Assembly: GCA_010909165.1 (NCBI GenBank)
Contig: MU008169.1
Coordinates: forward strand, 1,178,001 to 1,242,000
Length of the DNA: 64,000 bases
From: Anthoceros angustus
Lineage: Eukaryota > Streptophyta > Anthocerotopsida > Anthocerotales > Anthocerotaceae
Reading direction: 5' to 3'
Below are positions 11,129 through 21,450 of the stretch, piece by piece. Under the pieces are notes generated by a model. That model saw nothing but the letters and a program-made list of their open reading frames with translations, had not been told where the DNA came from and did not search any database. The translations under genes were made by a program, and so were the position numbers. How positions within the stretch are numbered: the stretch's first letter is position 1; the number at the start of each line of letters is the position of its first letter.

Positions 11129-11910
11129 TCACTTCTGTTGATATGCTGAACAGTCCACTAACCCGAGGCCCTCCATGTGCTCGTAGTGTCTATGGTTGGG
11201 GAGGCCATTTGTTAGGATATCAGCAGTGTTCAGATCTGTTGCCACATAGCTCACTTTTACAATCTCACGCTCCACAATATCTCTAATATAATGGTGTTGG
11301 ATTTCTATGTGTTTTGTCCTTGCATGAAATTTGGGGTTCACTACGAGTTCTATTGCTGACATGTTGTCACACAATATGGTTGGTTGACAGTACTGGAAAA
11401 CGGCTCCCACTCAGCCTCCTTCGAGGCCTCTATAAGGCTCTTGTACTCGGCTTCTGTTGACGATAGGGCAACTGAAGTTTGTTTCTTGCAACTCCAGTTG
11501 ATTGCCGTAGATGAAAGGAGGAAGCAGTATGTAGACAGGCTTCGACGTGATTCAGTATCCGATGCCCAATTTGTGTTAGTGAAACCTCTCAAGATAAGTT
11601 TCCGCTCCCCACTACTTCTGTAAGCAAGTCCATAGGATTGAGTTCCCTTTAGGTAACGGAAAACCCAGCAGTTCTTGTCGATGCGATTGGGTTCTCCAAG
11701 AGCTGACGGAGTGCTAACCGCAGTCGAATGTCGGTGATTCCAGCTTAGCAATAAATATGAGGCTTCCTATGGCATGCCTGTAGGGTACTTGAGCCATTTC
11801 CCTTATCTCTTCTGCACCTTGGGGACACAGTAAGCTGGTCAATTTTGTCCCTAGTGCATATGGAGTGGTAGAGGGCCTAGCTTGCTCAAGCTTGAACCTC
11901 CTAAGCTCTG
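11129..11910 (-). pseudogene. Copia pol, 3' part: RT end and RNase H
   Basis: Minus-strand translation gives, in order, an RT C-terminal segment (FKLEQARPSTTPYALGTKL, then VPYRHAIGSLIF), the connection RYLKGTQSYGLAY, the RNase H core (GFTNTNWASD then RRSLSTYCFLL, ALSSTEAEYKSLIEASKEAEW), and the tail NPKFHARTKHIEIQHHYIRD with ILTNGLP. These are classical Ty1/Copia RNase H motifs in the right order. At least two frame changes (near 11390 and 11720) break the reading. The gene continues upstream at 13539-14470 after an insertion at 11911-13538. RT and RNase H copy the element RNA into DNA inside virus-like particles; this copy cannot do so as written. Confidence 0.9.
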
Positions 11911-13538
11911 TTAGAAAGGGGTTCTCCACGAAACCCCTTTTTACACCTGGACGGGACCCCTTTTGCACTTGAAAAATCCGCACTATAATCGGGCTTTTGA
12001 TATTTCTCTATGTTACCCGCCTTTTGAATAATTGTTTTGATACGTTATTTGAGATTGTAGATTGCAAGTACGTGGCAAAACCTAAAGTCCCATTCTCGTT
12101 GCTTTTTTTCACAAAATTCGGCAGACTTATGCGCGCGCCCCTATCTCCAACATCCGCAATCATTGCGGTGTTGGGATACAAACATTTAGAGTTTTAGGGC
12201 TTGCTTGTAGTGCGCAAACTTGTTTGCGCTACCTTTCATTCATACTAGTCAATCCTATGACTATACTCTCGCTCAGAATTTTAGGACTTTGTTCCTTAGA
12301 CATTGGGACAATAATATCTTCTTTGGCCTGATGCTCTTGATCCACGTCTAGTGCGAGAATGAGAGTGGCATGGTGCACTTAGAGTCGGGCCCACGCGTCT
12401 CGATTCAAAAGATGCAAAGGTTCTCACTACTAGTTCAAAGTTTTAACTACTAGAAAAAGATGAGGTTAAGTAAAGATAAGAACATATCCACACTAGGGTG
12501 CTGCACAAAAAGGTTGAAAGCGTCGAAGGAACCCTTTAAAACAACAAAAATATCAAAAAAATACAAAAAAATGCAAAAATTTGTCAAAATTTTAGAGCAA
12601 GTCGCCTTGTCCTGGACTTTTGTAATTTTTAAGGGGTTTTAGGTTTTAAGACTTTTGCTCTTTTTTCTTTGGATGAACCGTCTGAATGCACTAGGAGGCA
12701 TGAACCATTTGGGTTCATCATGCCTTCTTGACCTTGGTGCGTGCACTTGTGTGCACACTTGCGCCTCCTTGCCCGGGTGCGGCGCACAAGTGCGCGCACT
12801 CGGGCATCCTGCCCCGGCGGCGCCAGGCGCGCGCACCCCTGCAGTGCGGCGCACGCGCACCTGCTCACAGTGCGCGCACAAGTGCGCGCGCCTCCTTGCC
12901 GGTGTGCACACCGGGCCCCTTGCCGTGGTGCGCACTTGTGCGCACCGCCTCTGGTGCATGCACTTGTTCACCGGTGGGCCCCCGCATGTTTGATGATAAC
13001 CCGGTACTAGGTCACGCGAGAAAGAGGCGGAAACCGTAAAGAATAAAAGGGATAGGGTGTTCTTCGTCGCATTAGGGCATAGGATAGGTATATAAGAGTG
13101 GTCTAGGTGAACCTCGCGATGTCGCTACTTGTTATTTTGTCGGGAGTTCGGCATCCTCGACCGCCAAAGGACATGCTTCCCATTAGAAGATCATTTTGCG
13201 TTCTTTTTGCAGTGCATGCACAAGTTTGCACATAAGCGTTGTTTAGAACTTATGCGCCTAGGCCCTCTGGTATACAAAAACATACAAAACCACACAAAAT
13301 CACGAAACTACGGACATGGCGAAATTATGGAACAATGAGGTCAACGCCCTTCATCACCAACTAAATCGCCATGAACGAGTATAAGGCGCGTAGCAGTGTA
13401 AATGACTCGACGAAGTGGTGCGAGAATGCGAAACCGATGGATGAACACCTACAAAACCAACAAAATCAAACCAACCGGTTCCGTGAAATAGGGTTGGGAT
13501 TTTTCCAAAACCCTTTTGACAGGAGAAACCCTTTCTAA
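11911..13538. mobile_element. TIR-bounded insertion splitting the Copia RT
   Basis: The Copia reading is interrupted exactly between ...YRQEL and RRFKLEQ. The ends of the inserted DNA are inverted repeats: TTAGAAAGGGGTTCTCC at 11911-11927 and, reading back, TTAGAAAGGGTTTCTCC at 13522-13538 (one mismatch in 17). The interior has no recognisable transposase, so this would be a non-autonomous DNA transposon of about 1.6 kb. The flanks AAGCTCTG and AAGCAGAA share only AAGC, so a target-site duplication is not clear. The interior carries strong palindromes (see 12212-12946). Alternative: a gene fragment captured by an unrelated rearrangement. Confidence 0.6.
12212..12946. repeat. Array of CACwwGTG-centred palindromes
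   Basis: Four perfect palindromes with a two-base AA or TT centre: 12212-12229 (arms GCGCAAAC), 12782-12795 (arms GCGCAC), 12872-12889 (arms GCGCGCAC) and 12927-12946 (arms GGTGCGCAC). Imperfect relatives lie near 12739, 12955 and 13212. The block 12735-12975 is very GC-rich compared with the AT-rich flanks. Repeated palindromes inside a transposon often bind its transposase; that role is inference. Confidence 0.65.
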
Positions 13539-14470
13539 GCAGAATATTTGTTCTCTGCAGCTCTTGACGATACTGAGTGTCGATGATAAGTTTCTCTGCC
13601 CTAATTCTTAGCAATTGTATACCTAAGCAGAATTTTAGTTCACCAATATCCTTCATCTCAAACTTGCTACTTAACATTTCCTTGACTTCTTCTAATAGCG
13701 GCTAGCTATTTGTGGCAAGTATTGCATCGTCGACGTACAAAGCTAGGACGACATAATCAGCTCCCTTGGTCAGCTTGTAAACATTGGTGTCGGCAACACT
13801 CTGGACAAAAGAACTGCTCAAAAGGTACTCGTGAATGGTTAGATACCAAACTCGACCACTCTGTTTCAGACCATAAATGGTCTTAAGCAGTTTCAGAACC
13901 TTCTTGGGGTGCTTAGGGTCTTCGTATCCTTCAAGCTGTACCATATATAGGTCTTCATCCAGTGCTCCATACAAGAAAGCTGTACAGACATCCATCTGCT
14001 GTAGGTTTAAGTCGAACTCAGCTGCAAGGGCTAATATCATTCGAATGGACTGTGATTTAACAACAAGGGAAAAAGTTTCCTGGTAATCTAGTCCTTCGAC
14101 TTGAGTAAATCCTCTTGCAACCAATCTTGCCTTATATCTAGCTATCTCCCCTTTGGCATTCAGCTTCAACTTAAACACCCACTTACAGGAGATAGGTTTT
14201 CTGCTAGGTGGGAGGTCTACCAGTTTCCATGTTTTATTTTTAACAAGGGAGTTGTACTCATCGTCAACTGCAAATTTCCATTTGTCCCGTTCAGGTCCTG
14301 AGTATGCTTCTGTAAGGGACTTGGGTTCCAGATGTATTGTACTTGATGCAGAATAGCAAATGTCTGCATATGATGTCCTAAAGTCGATTGACTCATATCT
14401 TGGGTCTTTCCATTGTTCAGGTGGAGGGCGATTTTTGGTTGACCGTCGTAGAGGAGGGTCAAGCTCACCA
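13539..14470 (-). pseudogene. Copia pol, 5' part: reverse transcriptase
   Basis: Minus-strand translation shows the linker before RT (RRSTKNRPPPEQW near 14430), the RT start (DKWKFAVDDEYNSLVKNKTW, PPSRKPISCKWVFKLK), ARYKARLVARGFTQVEGLDY, the palm segment LQQMDVCTAFLYGALDEDLYM, YGLKQSGRVWY and the catalytic YVDD box (ALYVDDAILATNS), then FEMKDIGELKFCLG and IDTQYRQEL. This is a Ty1/Copia RT of plant type with an intact YVDD. A stop follows ATNS near 13700, and the downstream half is displaced by the 1.6-kb insertion. Gag, protease and integrase are absent: upstream of 14470 the sequence switches to an unrelated gag-like module. Confidence 0.92.
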
Positions 14471-14980
14471 TCTGAGAGGGGGTCCGTTCCAGGCGTATGG
14501 AGTCCGGAATTCCTCGATCCTTGTCCACACGATACGCTGCGGACTTAGGCGGGTAACCTCGTTCGATTCTCTTCCTCACTCGCCACACAGGTCGCCCGGC
14601 CCCCTTCCGAAGCGCTCGCTCCTCTTCTCCTTCCTTCAGGAGATTGAGGTGACCCCACACATGGACGATGAGCGGGGACAACGCTGATGGGGTGGCCTCT
14701 CGTTCCTCAACTTCCTTGATTCCTGAGCAACACGGGCGAAGATGATCCGCCCCCAACCCGCTCTCTTTTCCTCTCTGGAGGGTGTGAAGGAAAACAAGCA
14801 GATTGTCACCAAGGTGGTCCACCTTGATGAGCATGTTCCAGTGGACGATAATCTTCGCCACTGCCCTCGCTCGTCGGTCCAGTAGGTCCGACATGAGCCA
14901 CCCATTAGAGGACCTCTGCGTCCCCGGCCTCATGAGGGCCACCTTCACAGCCTCCACCTTCCCTTTCACCTTTAGGGGTG
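14471..14980 (-). pseudogene. GC-rich retroelement gag-like module, copy 1
   Basis: Minus-strand reading contains SNGWLMSDLLDRRARAVAKI, then IKVDHLGDNLLVFLHTLQRG, and near its end IPDSIRLERTPSQM. The same order (NGWLM, KVDHL, WYS, RTP segment) is found at 15820-16209 and 41770-42206, so this is a protein-coding module of a dispersed family. It is fused directly to the 5' side of the Copia RT fragment, which is not its natural neighbour. I do not recognise a domain; the position after an initiating MxPKxxEVWEP segment in the 42-kb copy suggests a gag. Confidence 0.45.
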
Positions 14981-15089
14981 TGGACCGTAGGCTCTCCCCC
15001 GTAGAAAGGTAATGGGCTAGTTTTTTTGTTTTTTGGGTGTGGAGTGAGAAATAAGACAGGGAATAAGACCAGGATGGGTAATAAGTTGG

Positions 15090-15215
15090 CTCCGGACCTC
15101 ACTCCGGAGTAGACAGATGGCTCCGAACCTCACTTCAAAGTAAACAGATGACTCCGGACCTCACTCGGGGTAAGAGACTTGAACCGCACTCGGCGTCTGG
15201 ACCGCTCTCGGAGTA
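15090..15215 (+). repeat. Short tandem repeat, about 31 bp, four diverging units
   Basis: Units begin at 15090, 15121, 15152 and about 15181. The first reads CTCCGGACCTCACTCCGGAG then TAGACAGATGG; the next keep CTCCG(A/G)ACCTCACT and GTAAACAGATGA or GTAAGAGACTT. Divergence rises along the array. CTCCGGA palindromic cores recur in it. Confidence 0.65.
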
Positions 15216-15665
15216 GATCAGAGTCGGGCTGCACTCGAGTAAGTCGCGATAAATGCGCCCGAGTAACTGGAGGCGTATTTTGGGAAGAGGACCACGTGGA
15301 TGGTGCTTTGAGAGGTGGAGCATGCAGCGGACCCGGGGCCGTGGGTTGCGATGGGCCGGGTTATAGCGGTATTCAAGCTCACGGGTACGCTCGCGGTAAG
15401 GCTGGAAATGCGTGGGCCACGGCGGTGGCGTAAGACTGACTAGTAAGCCATGCGGCCTCACAGGATTCTACAGGCGTGAAGGCGGCGTTACTCGGCGGGC
15501 CCGAGCAGAGGTCATTCTTGAAACCCATTACGTCTTTCAGACACGCTCTCTTATGTCTTTTAGCGTCCGGCGCGCCAGCGCTCACCTTCGCGAGCAGAAG
15601 CGTTCGGCGCGAAGGAGGAAGGAGAATTCTTGAGCCTCAAGCTAACGGCACACGAAGAGGATACA

Positions 15666-15800
15666 ATGGGGCCCAAGGTGGCGGAGGTTTGGGAACCAGG
15701 CGCTTGGTGGAACGGAACATTGTGACCAAGCACTACCCGGATTTCGGACCTTGGCTGGTGGAGGCGGAGGAGCTGGTGGAGGCGCTTTGGATATCTTCAG
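15666..15800 (+). pseudogene. Gag N-terminus, inverted fragment
   Basis: Starting at an ATG at 15666 the sequence reads MGPKVAEVWEPG and, after one frame change, LVERNIVTKHYPDFGPW then EAEELVEA. The minus strand at 42603 reads MAPKSSEVWEPWNLVERNIV and TLGPAEEAE, clearly the same N-terminus. Here it lies on the plus strand whereas the following module (15820-16209) lies on the minus strand, so an inversion breakpoint falls near 15810. Confidence 0.5.
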
Positions 15801-15819
15801 TGCGGACTTTCGGCAGGCG

Positions 15820-16209
15820 TCACTTCCGGCGGCTCTGCTCCTCGGCTTCACAGCCTCTGGTTGATCCTGGCGAAGATGATTCTTCCCCAATCGACCCTTT
15901 TTCCTCTCTGTAGGGCGTGGAGGAATACCAGCAAGTTGTCACCAGGTGGTCCACCTTGGTGAGCATATTCGATGGGCGATGATTTTCGCGCACGCGCCGC
16001 TTTGTCGGCGGGTCAGGCATTAGCCATCCGTTGGAAACGGTGCGTCCCGGCCTCAAAGCTTGCTGCCGCTTCCTCCCCTTCACCTTAAGGGCTGCAGGAC
16101 TATACCTCCTACTTCCCTCCGGCGGGCGGTTGTCGCCGCCGGTTCTGATCCACCTCACAGGGTCCTCCCTCGGATTCTTGGGCGGACCTCCATGTGTACC
16201 CGCCAACAT
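15820..16209 (-). pseudogene. GC-rich retroelement gag-like module, copy 2
   Basis: One open minus-strand frame of 129 residues carries TVSNGWLMPDPPTKRR and SNMLTKVDHLVTTCWYSST, collinear with the modules at 14471-14980 and 41770-42350. It is the longest uninterrupted version of this segment. Function unknown; likely gag of a Gypsy-type element. Confidence 0.45.
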
Positions 16210-16778
16210 CTTAGGGCGTGTTTCCGAACTAGGTCCTCGGCGTTACTATGGTCGCGTCGGTGGATCATGGAATCCAGGACGTGTGGAGAGAAGGCCGGGG
16301 TGATCGGTCAGTGTACACAATGGATGCCATTGAGATCATGATACTCGGCATGGGATAGAATAGATGGGGTTGGCAAGCGCGGTGGCGGGCAAGGTGCAAC
16401 AAAGGACGGTGAATCGGAACTTGGAGGCGTAACGGATGGGCTTGGGAGCAGCTCGAGGTGGGAAGGGCGGTCCAAGCGCATCAAGGGGTGAGCTGGCATG
16501 GTATCTGTCCGCACCACAAACCGCGCATAAAAATCGAGCGAGGCAAGAGGACCCTCGGTGCAGTGAGTGTTGATGAGGGCTTCCACCCCTTGGCCTCTTG
16601 GCACTAGCTCTTCTCCGCCCGCCTTCTCTTGGGGCTCGGAGATGGTGAGAGTCTGGGCGCTCTCTTGCCTCTCCTAGTTGGGGGATGCAGGCCGGGGTGG
16701 GGTTGGTGCAGTGTCCTCCGTCCCACAGGCGCATCACCCCTCCTGCCTCCCTTCAGCCTTCGCGCCCCGTCGGCAAGG
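16210..16778. other. Unassigned GC-rich interval
   Basis: Overlapping frames on both strands with no repeat support or motifs. It ends exactly at the start of the LTR at 16779, so it is the outer flank of the composite element; the five bases before the LTR are CAAGG. Confidence 0.4.
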
Positions 16779-17849
16779 TGTGGTGGGAGGTTCCGGGACC
16801 CGGAACCCTACTCATACTTATCCAGCTTGTCGGTTAAAGTAGGTTTCGTTCCCGAAGAGTGGGGGCCCTTTCCCGCTCGAATGTGCGCCTCACTGGCCCA
16901 GCCTCTCGACTCTCTTTGACCTCCGTCAGGTGACTGCCCCTCCTACACAGGTGACCCACCCTCGATAAGTCACACTACCCTCGCGATGACTCGTCGGGCG
17001 GACCTACGTCGCGAGCACCGCCAATGTCTGCCAGCGACCTTGGGACCCCAAATCACCGTCTGATGGGCAATCCTCCCACCCCGGTTCCTACACTCCCTAA
17101 GACCCTTCTCATGACAAATTTGGGGCCGCCCCTCAAGCTCTTATCCTGACCCTTGAAATTCCACCTTCCCTCTCTTTTCTAGGTTTCTTCCTCCTCTCTT
17201 CTCTTTTTGTCTTTTCTCTTTTCTCTCTTGCTCCTTCCTTCTCCTCTCTTGCTCCCTATCCTCTCTAGCTCCTCTCTCGTCCTCTCTCTCACTCTCTCGC
17301 TCTCTCTTTTCTTTCTCTTTTCTCTCTTTTCTCTCTCTTCTCTCTCTCTTCTCCTCTCTTCTCTAATCTACCTCTTCCACTCTTCCTAGCTAACTATTCA
17401 GGCGCCCCTCCAGCCTCCCGGCAAGCCTCGGATCATAGGGCATTGCCCTCACGGACCTAGGCGGACATTTGGGCAAGTGGCGTCCGCGTCTTTGGATTTT
17501 GCTAGGGGTCTTCCCTTTACCGATGCATCGTTGCAACCACAATGCCGCTCCTCACGCTCGAGCTACCCATGCTACCTCCGAGAAAGAAAGGTTTGGGCCG
17601 CCCTCACCACAGTCACCGCACCTCAAGACCCTACCGGACACCATGCACCCTCACACGGTCGGCCGCTTGCGCTTGTGTAGCAAGACAAGCACACAGTCGG
17701 AGAGCAAGGCATGACATTTTATTATGGGAGCTCCTCCCCTCTTATAGGAGCTCCCCAAACCCTAGCATTAATTAAGTCGGTGGGGTAGGTGGGGTTGCTT
17801 ACGGTTTTAAGTAGGTGGCCTCTTAAAGGTTCTTAACCTACCTCTAACA
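16779..17849 (-). mobile_element. Gypsy LTR A (3' LTR of minus-strand element)
   Basis: The 1071-bp segment begins TGTGGTGGGAGG and ends CCTCTAACA on the plus strand, giving minus-strand ends TGTTAGAGG...CCTCCCACCACA, i.e. TG...CA. A near copy is at 26853-27948. On the minus strand it is directly preceded by a purine-rich tract (17850-17868), as expected for a 3' LTR. Its middle holds a long CT-rich microsatellite (about 17160-17390) and a TCTTATAGGAGCTCC segment near 17740. I infer that it served as the 3' end of the Gypsy element whose gag-RT lies at 23.0-26.8 kb. Confidence 0.75.
17160..17390 (+). repeat. CT-rich microsatellite inside LTR A
   Basis: More than 200 bases of almost pure pyrimidine on the plus strand with TCTCT and CTTTT runs. 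The matching tract in LTR B is at 27270-27480, with different run lengths. Confidence 0.85.
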
Positions 17850-17868
17850 ATCCCACTAACCCCTAGGG
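17850..17868 (-). promoter_or_regulatory. Gypsy polypurine tract, copy A
   Basis: On the minus strand the sequence just before the LTR reads CCCCTAGGGGTTAGTGGGAT, purine-rich in its last 15 bases. An identical tract precedes LTR B at 27949. It is the expected priming site for the second DNA strand. Confidence 0.6.
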
Positions 17869-17879
17869 GTCTTAATGAC

Positions 17880-20290
17880 CCATTCACTCCCCTACCAACT
17901 ATCGCCTACTTCTTCTTGGGTGTTGGCCCAACCACCATCTTCCTCCTCTTGGCTTGGGGTCCCGTCAGGATCTCTTCACTCGTCGTCGCGGCAGGAACCT
18001 CCACACCTGTCTCGGCGATCTTGGGTGATGGGCATCCACCCCTCTTGCAGGCGCTCTTGTAGAGGCAGCCTCTAGCCATCATCTGCCGCCAGCAATTACC
18101 TCCAGGCGGTTGGGTGTTGGTGCAACTCTCTGCCTGCCGCCAGACACCCCCACCAACTCTACCGGCCTGCTGGAAATCTCTTCCTCTTCCATTGGCTCCT
18201 CCCACATTGAGCCTTACGCATCCATTTCACTCTCCAAGTCCGAATCTCAGGCGGGGAATTCTTCAAAATCTCCCTGTCGTCATCGTGGGGACCCAACAAC
18301 TTCCTTGTCAACAAGGGCATCTCCTTAGCAAACTTGTTGACCCTAGCATGTAAGTGGACTGCATCTCACGGCCCTTCAAACAAATCTCATCAAATTCCTC
18401 GAGGCCACTCTCCACGAGGCTATCTTACCATAGCATCCCTCTCAAGCGTCACCTCACTCAAGCAGGCTGTAGTGACATTCTCGTGCATCTCTCTTCCATG
18501 CCTCCGATCCCTTCGCCATGCATAGTCAACTGGGCGTTGCTTCTGACGACGACCATCATGCATCATTTTCCTCCGGTGGGCTACCTCTTCCTTCCACGTT
18601 GGTGACCTCCGTTGCTTGCTTTGAGCTCCTCACGCTCCTTGCTCCATGTGGCTGTCCTCCTCCGGCTCCTTGAGCTTGGCCTCCGATTCTTCATTCTTGG
18701 CTTGGCCTCGGCCTCCCGGGGCAGTCTTGATGTCCCTATTCTCTTTCTTCTCGGCTGAAGAGAGCTTCTTGCGCTCCTTCCACATCGGCAGTCTCCTCAA
18801 TCTTACGATTGAGGTAGCCACTTCCTTCATTCGCTCCCTACTTTCTTGTCTCGGCCTTTGTTCTTCAATCTTGAGCCCCAACCTCTCTCCAGGTCAACTA
18901 GGTTTGCCTCGCCATCTCCTTGATAGCCTTGCTATCCTTCTCCCCACCGTAGGGCAATCGCTTGGTACATCCTGACGGCTCTCACCTCAACTCCTCTACT
19001 TCCTGTAAGGCTTGCTTCACTAATGGAGTGTCAATTAGGCGGCGGATGGTCGATCCTTCAAAGCCTTTGTCTTCTCATTCCCCTCACAGACTCGGCGCCT
19101 TTCTCTTGGTGACGGTCTCTCCACTCCCTCGATGTTGGGTGGAACTCACCGTGACTCATCATCTCACAGGGTGGGTTACATCCACCACCACCTCCATGGG
19201 GTTGCCTCCTGCACATGGTGGCACCGCCACCTCTTCCTCTTGTGCCTTGTCTCCCCAGACGTGAGGCACTTCTTCTTCCTTGGCGTCGGGGCCAGGGGTG
19301 GTCTCATCATCCGAATCACCACTGCTCCTTGCTCCACCTTGGGTTCCTCCTCCCCTTCTTCACCTTCTTAGGAGAGGGACCCTGTCGTCCCTCGGAGGGA
19401 CCACTTCAAATGGTAAGACTCCTCCAGCTCTTCTTAGTCGATGCCCCCACTGCACAAGGTAAGTACTCAAATGGCGTGCCTCGCCCCTCATTATCCACAA
19501 TGTTTGGCCTCGGACTTGTCTCGGTGATGCTCATAGGCCGACATGGTTGTCCCCAGTCGGTGAGCTCCTTGACTTCCACATGAAATGAAAGAATGCCTTG
19601 AAGTAGGTGGTTGTTGACAGTCGACCAAAACTATCCTTGTAAAAGCTTCCACTTCTGATCTTATACGTCCTCCGGCCATTCGCGTCTTGGCGTCTATCCC
19701 TCCGATGAGCATCTTTGAGAGCTTCCTCGGGAAGGTCGACCCGCTCTCTTTCCATCTTCATTCCTCTCGTGGGAGCCACCCCATCACTCTCGGTTTCGGC
19801 CTCCCATACACCTTTCGAATGTCTTTGGGCGGTCCATCCCTTGGATCATCCGCGTTCCTCCGTCGAGTCCTCTGTTTCTCCTCCGTCGATTCAAGCAAGA
19901 CTCAACCAATTCCACATTAGAATAGGCCCAATGCCTATCGTAAACCCTGGGCTGCACATTTTGTGACCTTTGTCGAAAATCCCATAAGTCTCGGAGAGAC
20001 TTGCATGGCTACAAAAATCCGGCCCCTCCTTCTCGGCGGATCCTTCTCGGCTTCTCCTTGCTTTTCTTCTTCTTCTCCTTGTGCGCTCCTCCTTCTTCTG
20101 GGCGCCTTGCGCACTCCTCCGGGGCATTGCGCGTCTTCATCTCCACGCCTTACGGGCGGTCGATCTTCTCCAAAAATCCTTCTGCCTGATCGGTTTCTCC
20201 TCGAAATTCTTCTAAGTGTTCTGTCATCCTCCAAGCCGCCTCCGTCGCTCCGTCCTTGATCCTCGACCAACTCAAATGAGCTAAACACTC
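17880..20290 (-). pseudogene. Coiled-coil open region between pol and LTR, copy A
   Basis: This region lies in sense orientation between the captured transposase and the 3' LTR of the composite. It matches copy B (27980-30595) throughout. In copy A the reading is broken, but segments are clear: an N-terminal part starting FSSFELVEDQG near 20280, a charged stretch with QGEEEEKQGEAEKD, a part with KIRSGSFYKDSFG, and a long Glu/Lys/Arg-rich helical part (MKEVATSIVRLRRLP, SEAKLKEPEEDS) ending with a basic tail (KRRKMV then TPKKK). It resembles no retroelement domain I know. It could be an extra ORF of the element or a captured host gene. Confidence 0.4.
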
Positions 20291-20295
20291 CCCTC

Positions 20296-20582
20296 TACAT
20301 ATATAGGGTGAGGAGGATTTTCCACACCCAAAGGCCAAGGACGAAAATTTCCCTGTCCAAAGGCCAAGGACCTTTCCCTTCAAGACGTTAGAAATTCCTC
20401 AACCACGAAGGCCAAGGAAGAAATTTTCCATTGTTAATTGCAAAGACCAAGGAAGAAAAATCGAGACATGCAAAATTGACCCGCCGCGTCCCTGACCCCC
20501 CGCGTCGTCTTCCTGTCAGAAACCCTCAGAAGGCCAAGGCGCTGATTTCCTCCTCCGGCGGGATGATTTCTCTATATATGCT
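20296..20582 (+). promoter_or_regulatory. GGCCAAGG cluster between two TATA boxes, composite copy A
   Basis: CATATATAG (20298-20306) is followed by CAAAGGCCAAGGAC, a second CAAAGGCCAAGGAC, GAAGGCCAAGGAAG, AGACCAAGGAAG and GAAGGCCAAGG, then CTATATATG at 20572-20580. The order TATA, GGCCAAGG cluster, TATA is the same as in the LTR-like repeats at 0.9, 2.5, 8.55 and 9.9 kb. TATATA is nearly palindromic, so a minus-strand role for the adjacent coiled-coil region is also possible. Confidence 0.5.
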
Positions 20583-20599
20583 TGCATCGCTCCTCCTTA

Positions 20600-21220
20600 G
20601 TCTTGTTGCGCCTCTTCTTCCTCTCGCGCGCGTCACGTCATCGCACCCTCCAAGCCTTTATGCGGAATTTTGCTGACCACAACCATGAGCCTCTCGCTCC
20701 CGTCTTCGGAGTAAGAACCTTACTGCATGTCGGGTATGCGGGCGGGAGTGACTGGCGCCGCCTCCACTAGGCCGGCACCAACCCTCCTTCTTGCGAGTTC
20801 GGCCTTGCGAAACCTCCCTCACAGCGTAAACTTTCCGGACCTCCCAGGACCTCAATCCTTTCCGGCCGTTGGACCCATTTTGAATCCGTTTTCCTCCTTT
20901 CGTCCATCGATTCGGGGGCGCAAATCTGTCCGCCGCTTCTCAACTCACAACTTCTTCTTTGTCTTCCGTCGATTGTCTGTTGGTGAAAAAGAAAAAGAAA
21001 AATAAAACCTAACTAATATGAACAAAACTAAGAGGTATATGCCCCTCTTCTAGCAAGTGGACCAAAATTTGGCGTTCCACCACGAAGGGCAAAGGGCCGT
21101 AGCGGTCTGGCTGCGTTAGTGAGGCTCCTCCTCTTTGCCTCCCTAGTCCGGCGGGGTTGGTTGTGGGCTCTTGGCTCGTTGGCGTCGCGACCTAACTCCC
21201 CTCCCTATGGTCCTCCCGTG
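20600..21220. other. Unassigned interval, composite copy A
   Basis: Shared with 30915-31530 in copy B. No coding motif is visible. It holds an A-rich segment near 20985-21005 (GAAAAAGAAAAAGAAAAAT). It may be leader or spacer DNA of the element. Confidence 0.35.
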
Positions 21221-21224
21221 AGTG

Positions 21225-21450
21225 CTCGGGAGGACTAAAGGCAGAATTTCTTCCCACACTTCCCGGGTGGCGGGGGTCGTTCAGGGCGTATGGAGTCGAG
21301 AATCCTCTCAATCTTCCTCCTCCCGGACTCGCTTGGCCTTGGAAGGGCGGCCTTCTGCCTCCTGCGCTCTCCCCTCGTGCTCTGCCTCGGGCGAGCCTTT
21401 GTCCGCTACGGATCCTAGGTATCTCTCCACGGTACATCCACAGCGTGTTA
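21225..21450 (-). pseudogene. RTP-type gag-like segment, composite copy A
   Basis: The minus strand reads STPYALNDPRHPGSVGRN, related to STPYALNGP at 31.6 kb, HTPNGPLTTCGSMGRN at 41.85 kb and IPDSIRLERTP at 14.5 kb. The shared DNA core is GGCGTATGGAGTCGA on the plus strand. The segment therefore links the composite element with the GC-rich gag-like family. It directly follows the C-terminal end of the tnp2 fragment. Confidence 0.4.

Noticed and set aside
12728-13039. Cys/Ala/His-rich plus-strand frames over the GC-rich block
   Set aside because: They arise from the palindromic CACAAGTGCGC repeats in all frames and are not coding.
17160-17390. 60-residue Leu/Ser frame in the CT-rich tract
   Set aside because: Translation of a microsatellite; same at 27270-27480.
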